From: Streptomyces griseus
GTDB lineage: Bacteria; Actinomycetota; Actinomycetes; Streptomycetales; Streptomycetaceae
Reading direction: 5' to 3'
DNA: 64,000 nucleotides
Assembly: GCF_900460065.1 (NCBI RefSeq)
Contig: NZ_UAVD01000043.1
Coordinates: 1-64,000 of the forward strand
Below are positions 59,373 to 64,000 of this stretch, one piece after another. Position numbers and translations under genes: made by a program. How positions within the stretch are numbered: position 1 is the first letter of the stretch; the number at the start of each line of letters is the position of its first letter. The notes beneath the pieces are model-generated. The model made no database searches. It saw nothing but the letters and a program-made list of their open reading frames with translations, and was not told where the DNA came from.

Positions 59373-60158
59373 CTACGGTCCCGCGGGCGGGCGGCGTTCG
59401 GCGGGGGAGAGCAGCAGCACCTCCAGGGCCCGGGCGCAGGAGCGGGCCTCGGCCAGCAGCCACTCGGTACGTTCCGCAGTGATCACCTCCGGCGTGGCCC
59501 GGACCGCGAGGGCGAAGCGGGCGTGCCCCGCGCCGTCGAGCACCGGCACGGCGAGGGTGCGCACCCCGAGCGCCGACTCACCGTCGTTCAGGGCGTACGC
59601 GTCGGCGCGCACGCGTGCCAGCTCCCGCTCCAGCGCGACGGGGTCGACGATGGTGCGGTCGGTGAACGCGGGCAGCGGCGGCAGCGAGCCGGGGCCGCCC
59701 TCGCCCGGCCGGGCCCAGGCCAGCAGCACCTTGCCCAGCGCGGTGGAGTGCAGCGGCCTGCGCAGCCCCACCTTCGGGGTCACGGAACCGCCGGCCACGA
59801 TCACCGCGTGCGGCCCGCCGCGCAGCGCGAGGTCGGCCGTCGCGCCGGTCCGCTCCGCCAGGTCGGCCAGCTCGGGCGCGGCCAGATGCAGCCCGCGCTG
59901 GTGGTACGACAGCCGGCCCAGCTCGGTCACGGAGGGGCCGAGCCGGTAGCGCGACGTGCGCGGATCCTGCTCCAGGAAGCCGGCGGCGAGCAGCGTGCGG
60001 GCGAGCCGGTGGGCGGTGGACACCGGGAGTCCGAGGCGACGGGCCAGGTCCGACGCGCTGAGGTCGGGCCCGTTGTCGTGGAAACAGTGCAGGACGTCGA
60101 GGGCCCTCCGGACCGCCTGGGCGCCGCCCGGGGCGCGTACTGCCGCGGTCTCGGTCAT
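59373..60158 (-). CDS. IclR-family transcriptional regulator
   Basis: 261 residues. Winged helix at about 12-75 (QAVRRALDVLHCF, LSASDLARRLGLPVSTAHRL) and an IclR effector domain at about 85-250 (GLRRPLHSTALGKVLLAW, ALNDGESALGVRTLAVPVL). Divergent from the leader peptide and sulfur-type operon, so a likely regulator of it. ATG start. The effector is unknown. Confidence 0.9.
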   Translation of the reverse strand: MTETAAVRAPGGAQAVRRALDVLHCFHDNGPDLSASDLARRLGLPVSTAHRLARTLLAAGFLEQDPRTSRYRLGPSVTELGRLSYHQRGLHLAAPELADLAERTGATADLALRGGPHAVIVAGGSVTPKVGLRRPLHSTALGKVLLAWARPGEGGPGSLPPLPAFTDRTIVDPVALERELARVRADAYALNDGESALGVRTLAVPVLDGAGHARFALAVRATPEVITAERTEWLLAEARSCARALEVLLLSPAERRPPAGP

Positions 60159-60357
60159 CTCGGTTCACTCTCCGCTCGTGACGGGGGAAGGATGCTCCAT
60201 CGTTGCCACATTGCGGGAGCGGAGGAGGGGCTCATCCCTGATGAGAAACACGCTGTTCACATGGAATCCCACATCATGGGAAGCGAGTTGTCGGCCCGTC
60301 CGGATCCGTGGCAGGCTTCGGCCGTCCCCACCGACGAGCGGAAAGGAGCCGTGGACC

Positions 60358-60474
60358 ATGTCCGGACGCACCCTCGTACCGTCAGCCTCCGCACCCGGCT
60401 TCCCGGTGCCGCTCGCTCTCACCGCGCGCCGCCACATCGATCTGGCCCGCGTCTCCAGCGCCGCCTGTCGCTGA
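60358..60474 (+). CDS. Leader peptide ending in Ala-Cys-Arg (sulfur operon attenuator type)
   Basis: 38 residues ending RRHIDLARVSSAACR. This C-terminal RRH-D-L-RVSSA-CR signature is shared by short leader peptides that I recall upstream of Streptomyces cysteine, sulfate and sulfonate genes. AAAGGAG stands nine bases before the ATG, one of the best ribosome sites in the window. It lies 314 bases ahead of the desulfinase-like gene with nested hairpins between. The Cys codon next to the stop suggests translation here senses charged cysteinyl-tRNA. Confidence 0.8.
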   Translation: MSGRTLVPSASAPGFPVPLALTARRHIDLARVSSAACR

Positions 60475-60788
60475 CCGCCGCCGTACACCGCGCGTCGCGC
60501 ACCCGGCCTCCGGCCCGGTTCGGCCGGACGGCCCGGCCCCTGCTCCGGCCCCGTTCCACGGTCCGGTTCCGTCCCAGGGGCCGTTAGTCCGGCCGAGCCG
60601 CGGCAGGCTCCGCCCGCCGCGCCCACGCGCCCCGTCCCTCGCCGCGCGGCACCCCGCGTCCCGTCTCCCCGGCGTGCCGGGGCGCACGGGGCCGAACACG
60701 GTCCGTACGGCAGCCGCGCACCGCATCACCCTCCTCGCCGTCCGCCGGCCTCCGCCCGCTCAGCCGAGCCTCCCGGAAAGACACCTCC
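60475..60788 (+). promoter_or_regulatory. Candidate attenuator between leader peptide and sulfur operon
   Basis: Three pairings can be drawn: CGGCCGGAC (60521-60529) with GTCCGGCCG (60587-60595); GGCCCCTG (60535-60542) with CAGGGGCC (60575-60582); and CGGCCCC (60546-60552) with GGGGCCG (60577-60583). The last two share a right arm and exclude each other. The remaining 60596-60788 is GC-rich with no gene. Switching by ribosome position on the leader is inferred. Confidence 0.45.
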
Positions 60789-61814
60789 ATGACGCATGCC
60801 GCCGCCGTCCTGCCCCGCACCCTCTGGTTCACCCGCTGTCCCGTGCCCACGGCCACCGGCATCGCCGCCGACCGGCGGTGGCTCACCGAGGAGTTCGCCC
60901 GGGACGGCATCGAGGTCCGCTCCCTCCAGGACGCCGAACCCGACGCCGATCCCGCCGCGCACTACACCCACGCCCTGCCCGGCCTCTTCCGCGAAGGGGG
61001 CAACGTCCCCGCCCTCTGGGCCCGTTCGCGCGGCGAGCGGACCCGGCTCGTCGGTCTCACCTGGATCGAGGAGCGCCAGAGCATCCTGGTCGCCCCCGGC
61101 TCCGGCCTGCGCGGAGCCGCCGCGCTGCGCGGATCGAGGATCGCCCTCCCGGTCCACTCCATCGCCATCGACTTCTGGCGGGCCATGGCCCTGCGCGGCT
61201 TCGAGGGGGCCCTCGCCTCCGCGGGCCTCGGCCTCGCGGACGCCGTCCCGGTCGACGTACCGGCCGACGGTTCCCGTGGGCAGTGGTCGGCCGAGCTGGC
61301 CGCTCTGCGCCGGGGCGACGTCGACGCGGTGTACGTCAAGGGCGCCCTCGCCGTCGAAGCGGCCCGCCGGACCGGCGCGGAGGTGGCCGTCGACCTCGAC
61401 GGCCTGCCCGACCCCGCCTTCCGGGTCAACAACGGCACCCCCCGGCCCATCACCGTCCACCAGGACCTCCTGGACGAACACCCCGGGCTCGTCGACCGCT
61501 TCCTGGCCGTCCTGCTCCGGGCCGCCGACTGGGCCGCAGGCCGGCCGGACGAGGTCGACCGGATCCTCGGCGCCGAGACCGGGGCCGGGGCCGAGGGGGT
61601 CGCCGGCGCCTACCTCCCCGGCACCCACCGCACCCTGCACCCCGACCTCTCGGCGCACCGCCTCACCCTGCTCGCCGCCCAGGAGAAGGCCCTGCGCGCC
61701 CACGGCTTCCTCCCCGAGGCCGTCGACATCGACTCCTGGGCCGACCCCGCACCGCTCCGCCGGGCCGCCGCGCTGAACGGCACGCCCGCACTCCCGCCAC
61801 CCGTCACCCCCTGA
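60789..61814 (+). CDS. DszB-like sulfinate desulfinase / SsuA-like protein without signal peptide
   Basis: 341 residues. Has the fold and length of periplasmic sulfonate-binding proteins but no signal peptide or lipobox, so it should be cytosolic. The N-terminal LWFTRCPVPTATGI aligns with the region around active-site Cys27 of the Rhodococcus desulfinase DszB (NCPVPNA). HYTH and FREGGN place His58 and Arg68 ten residues apart, as His60 and Arg70 in DszB. TRLVGLTWIEERQSILV also matches. Usually annotated as ABC substrate-binding protein. Likely releases sulfite from a sulfinate. First structural gene of the operon, 17 bases before a true binding protein. Confidence 0.75.
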   Translation: MTHAAAVLPRTLWFTRCPVPTATGIAADRRWLTEEFARDGIEVRSLQDAEPDADPAAHYTHALPGLFREGGNVPALWARSRGERTRLVGLTWIEERQSILVAPGSGLRGAAALRGSRIALPVHSIAIDFWRAMALRGFEGALASAGLGLADAVPVDVPADGSRGQWSAELAALRRGDVDAVYVKGALAVEAARRTGAEVAVDLDGLPDPAFRVNNGTPRPITVHQDLLDEHPGLVDRFLAVLLRAADWAAGRPDEVDRILGAETGAGAEGVAGAYLPGTHRTLHPDLSAHRLTLLAAQEKALRAHGFLPEAVDIDSWADPAPLRRAAALNGTPALPPPVTP

Positions 61815-61831
61815 CCCCGAGGACCTCCGTC

Positions 61832-62857
61832 ATGCATGTCACGCGACCACTCCGTACCACCGCTCCCGCCGCCCTGCTCACGGCCACCGCACTCCTCGCG
61901 CTGTCCGCCTGCGGCACCTCCGAGGCGGACAGCACCGGCTCCCGAGGTTCCGGTTCCGGACAGACCGTCGAGGTGCGCATCCCGGACCCCGGCAACTCCG
62001 GCGTCCTCGCCCTCGGCAAGAAGGACGGCAGCCTGGACAAGGCGCTGGGCAAGGTCGGCGCGAAGGTGAAGTGGACCGGCAGCGCGGGGCCCTTCGCCCC
62101 CGCGGCCCAGGCGATGAACGCCGACCAGCTGGACATCGCCACCGGCTCCATCACCTCCGGCATCACCTCTCTCGCGCAGCGCCCCGGCTTCCGCTTCTTC
62201 ACCGCCGTCGACCCGGACGCCGCGGGCGAGGGCATCCTCGTCCGCGACGGCTCCGGCATCGAGTCCGTCGCCGACCTCGTGGGGAAGAAGGTCGCCGTCA
62301 ACCAGGGCGGCACCGGCGAGTACCTGCTGCTCAAGGCGTTGGCCAAGGCGAAGATCCCGGCCGGGAAGGTGGAACGGGTCTACCTCCGGCCCGACCAGAC
62401 CGCCGCCGTCCTCAACGCCGGACAGGTCGACGCCTGGGCCGTCTGGGCCACCTACGCGGTCGCCGAGATCGGCAGCGGCAAGGCGCACTTCGTCGCCGAC
62501 GGCGCGGCCATCGGCTCCGACAACTACAGCCTCAACGCCGTGCGTACGGGCTTCGCCGAGGAGCATCCCGAGGTCGTCCGGGCGCTCTACGACTACCTCC
62601 ACGAAGCCAGCGCCAAGGAGAGGAAGGACCCGGCCGCCTACCTCAACGTCTTCACGGACGTCGGTCCGACCGCCGTCACCGGCAGGGCCAAGCAGGTCCA
62701 GACCGAGATCACCGCCCAGGGCGGCACCGTCGACCCGATCGGCCCCGAGGACATCGCCCGCTTCGAGGCGGTCGCCGCCTTCTACGCCGAGCAGAAGGTC
62801 ACCCGGCAGAAGGTCGACGTGGCGGCCCACCTCCTCGACGTGGAGAAGCTGACATGA
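61832..62857 (+). CDS. ABC transporter substrate-binding lipoprotein (SsuA/NMT1-like)
   Basis: 341 residues. Signal peptide with lipobox LSAC (24-27), so anchored at Cys27. SVADLVGKKVAVNQGGTGEY, LRPDQTAAVLNAGQVDAWAV and FAEEHPEVVRALYDYLHEAS are hallmarks of aliphatic-sulfonate/taurine/nitrate-type binding proteins. Substrate probably a sulfur compound from context. It overlaps the permease start by 4 bp. Confidence 0.9.
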   Translation: MHVTRPLRTTAPAALLTATALLALSACGTSEADSTGSRGSGSGQTVEVRIPDPGNSGVLALGKKDGSLDKALGKVGAKVKWTGSAGPFAPAAQAMNADQLDIATGSITSGITSLAQRPGFRFFTAVDPDAAGEGILVRDGSGIESVADLVGKKVAVNQGGTGEYLLLKALAKAKIPAGKVERVYLRPDQTAAVLNAGQVDAWAVWATYAVAEIGSGKAHFVADGAAIGSDNYSLNAVRTGFAEEHPEVVRALYDYLHEASAKERKDPAAYLNVFTDVGPTAVTGRAKQVQTEITAQGGTVDPIGPEDIARFEAVAAFYAEQKVTRQKVDVAAHLLDVEKLT

Positions 62858-63732
62858 GCGAGTCCCCCGCCGCCGGGACGAAGGTTCCTCCAGCTGCGGA
62901 GACCTCCGAGAACCCGCCGCCCTCCGGGCTCGTCACCCCGCGCCCGCACCTGCGCAGCCCCCGCAGCCGTCCCTACGCCCTCACGGTCCGGGCGCTCGGC
63001 CCGGTGGTCCTGCTCGCCCTGTGGTGGGCGGCCTCCGCGACCGGGCTGCTGACCGCCGACGTCCTCGCCTCACCGGCGGAGGTGTTCCGCGCCGTGGGGG
63101 AGCTCTGGGGCAACGGACAACTGCCCGACGCCCTGACCACCTCGCTGACCCGGTCCGGCCTCGGCCTGGTCATCGGCCTCGCCGCCGGACTCGCCCTCGG
63201 CATCGTCACGGGATTCACCCGGCTCGGGGACGAACTCCTCGACTCCTCCCTCCAGACCCTGCGCACCATCCCCTTCCTCTCCCTCGTCCCGCTGTTCATG
63301 GTCTGGTTCGGCATCAACGAGACCGCGAAGATCCTCCTCATCGCCGTCGCCACCACCTTCCCCATGTACGTCTCCACCTCCAGCGGGGTCCGCACCACCG
63401 ACCCGAAGCTGATCGAGGCGATGCGCGCCTTCGGGATGAGCCGGCTCGGCATCGTCCGCCAAGTCGTCCTGCCCGGCGCGCTGCCCTCGCTCCTCGCCGG
63501 ACTGCGGCTCTCCATGACGCTCAGCGTCATCGCCCTCATCGCCGCCGAGGAGATCAACGCCACCGCGGGCATCGGCTATCTGATGTCCCAGGCACAGAGC
63601 TACGCCCGCACCGACATCCTCGCCGTCTGCATCCTCGTGTACGGACTCCTCGGCCTCACCGCCGACGTCCTCGTCCGGCTCCTGGAACGCGTCCTGATGC
63701 CGTGGCGCACCCCGCAGGGAGCCCGCCGATGA
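62854..63732 (+). CDS. ssuC: ABC transporter permease (SsuC-like)
   Basis: 292 residues. A 40-residue Pro-rich cytoplasmic start precedes about six membrane segments. The EAA loop EAMRAFGMSRLGIVRQVVLP, and RTIPFLSLVPLFMVWFGINE, are typical of SsuC/TauC permeases. Coupled to both neighbours by ATGA overlaps. Confidence 0.92.
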   Translation: MSESPAAGTKVPPAAETSENPPPSGLVTPRPHLRSPRSRPYALTVRALGPVVLLALWWAASATGLLTADVLASPAEVFRAVGELWGNGQLPDALTTSLTRSGLGLVIGLAAGLALGIVTGFTRLGDELLDSSLQTLRTIPFLSLVPLFMVWFGINETAKILLIAVATTFPMYVSTSSGVRTTDPKLIEAMRAFGMSRLGIVRQVVLPGALPSLLAGLRLSMTLSVIALIAAEEINATAGIGYLMSQAQSYARTDILAVCILVYGLLGLTADVLVRLLERVLMPWRTPQGARR

Positions 63733-64000
63733 CCGGAACCGGAGAACGGACCACCGCCGTACGGGTGCGGGGGCTGCGCCGGGCCTTCGGCACCCGCGCC
63801 GTACTCGACGGTCTCGAACTCGACATCGCCCGGGGGGAGTTCGTCGCCCTCCTCGGTGCCAGCGGCAGCGGCAAGACGACGCTCCTGCGCATCCTCGGAG
63901 CGCTGGACGGGGCCGACGGGGGAGAGGTGCTGGTGCCCGAGAGCCGCACGATCGTCTTCCAGGAACCCCGCCTCGTACCGTCCAAGAAGGTCCTCGCCAA
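63729..64000 (+). CDS. ssuB: ABC transporter ATP-binding protein (SsuB-like), 5' part
   Basis: About 90 residues before the window ends. LRRAFGTRAVLDGLELDI, Walker A GASGSGKTTLL and Q-loop IVFQEPRLVPSKKV are intact; the Arg-Leu-Val-Pro after the Q-loop is characteristic of SsuB/TauB. Signature and Walker B lie outside. Confidence 0.93.
   Translation, partial: MTGTGERTTAVRVRGLRRAFGTRAVLDGLELDIARGEFVALLGASGSGKTTLLRILGALDGADGGEVLVPESRTIVFQEPRLVPSKKVLA

Noticed and set aside
60308..60357. Longer start for the leader peptide frame
   Set aside because: The frame is open upstream, but AAAGGAG is placed correctly only for the ATG at 60358, and the short form matches known leader peptides.
1..64000. 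CRISPR arrays, tRNA/rRNA genes, insertion sequences, prophage or integrase genes
   Set aside because: Looked for regular spaced repeats, cloverleaf-like segments and transposase or integrase motifs; none seen.

Overview
The window is high-G+C actinobacterial DNA with strong G/C preference at third codon positions, GTG starts, 4-bp ATGA/GTGA gene overlaps and terminators that are GC stems without T-runs. The gene content points to a Streptomyces chromosome: a conservon (cvnA-E) with a CYP157-type P450, an XRE-DUF5753/DUF397/HATPase trio of the WhiJ/AbaA type, a two-domain small laccase, one complete mce operon, and a short RRHIDLARVSSAACR leader peptide ahead of a sulfur-type ABC operon. No tRNA, rRNA, insertion sequence, integrase, prophage or CRISPR array was seen. 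The region reads as ordinary core or near-core chromosome, not an island.

Layout. 0-5.5 kb: divergent xylB (cut by the window edge) and xylA with a ROK repressor behind xylA, then a DUF3105-DUF305 pair and a small membrane protein. 5.6-7.9 kb: FUSC-family membrane protein co-translated with a MarR regulator, with a palindrome over their promoter. 8.3-13.1 kb: conservon cvnA-B-C-D and a P450. 13.2-14.6 kb: GH4 glycosidase. 14.6-18.2 kb: WhiJ/AbaA-like regulatory trio, a DUF574-type methyltransferase and a YchJ-like protein. 18.2-21.7 kb: a drug exporter with an extra C-terminal domain, an ATP-grasp protein and a 58-residue protein. 22.3-25.9 kb: acyl-CoA dehydrogenase and SCP2 protein behind a 34-bp near-perfect palindrome, a small hypothetical, and a PucR regulator. 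26.7-30.4 kb: three secreted proteins. 31.0-44.7 kb: the mce operon (ATPase, two YrbE permeases, six MCE proteins, four Mce-associated proteins, a lytic transglycosylase). 44.7-50.7 kb: anti-sigma-like ATPase, lipoprotein, PPK2, and divergent DNA ligase and LigD-type polymerase/primase genes with a membrane protein. 50.7-56.8 kb: two large secreted multidomain proteins and a small laccase. 57-59.2 kb: SNF2 helicase. 59.4-64 kb: IclR regulator, cysteine-ending leader peptide, DszB-like desulfinase candidate and an SsuABC-type transporter that runs off the end.

How the parts may work together. The 22-45 kb stretch is rich in lipid functions (beta-oxidation-type dehydrogenase, sterol-carrier protein, Mce importer), but only the mce genes form a clear single operon. 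The 50.7-56.8 kb stretch is predicted to be extracytoplasmic: a cupredoxin/Ig-like/DUF1080 protein, a ThuA-quinoprotein dehydrogenase fusion and a laccase, suggesting copper-linked carbohydrate or aromatic oxidation. The last 5 kb look like a sulfur-scavenging operon in which a short peptide ending in Ala-Cys-Arg precedes nested, mutually exclusive hairpins and then a protein that keeps the Cys/His/Arg triad of the desulfinase DszB; this is the most interesting system in the window. All functions are read from sequence patterns and remembered family motifs; no searches were run.
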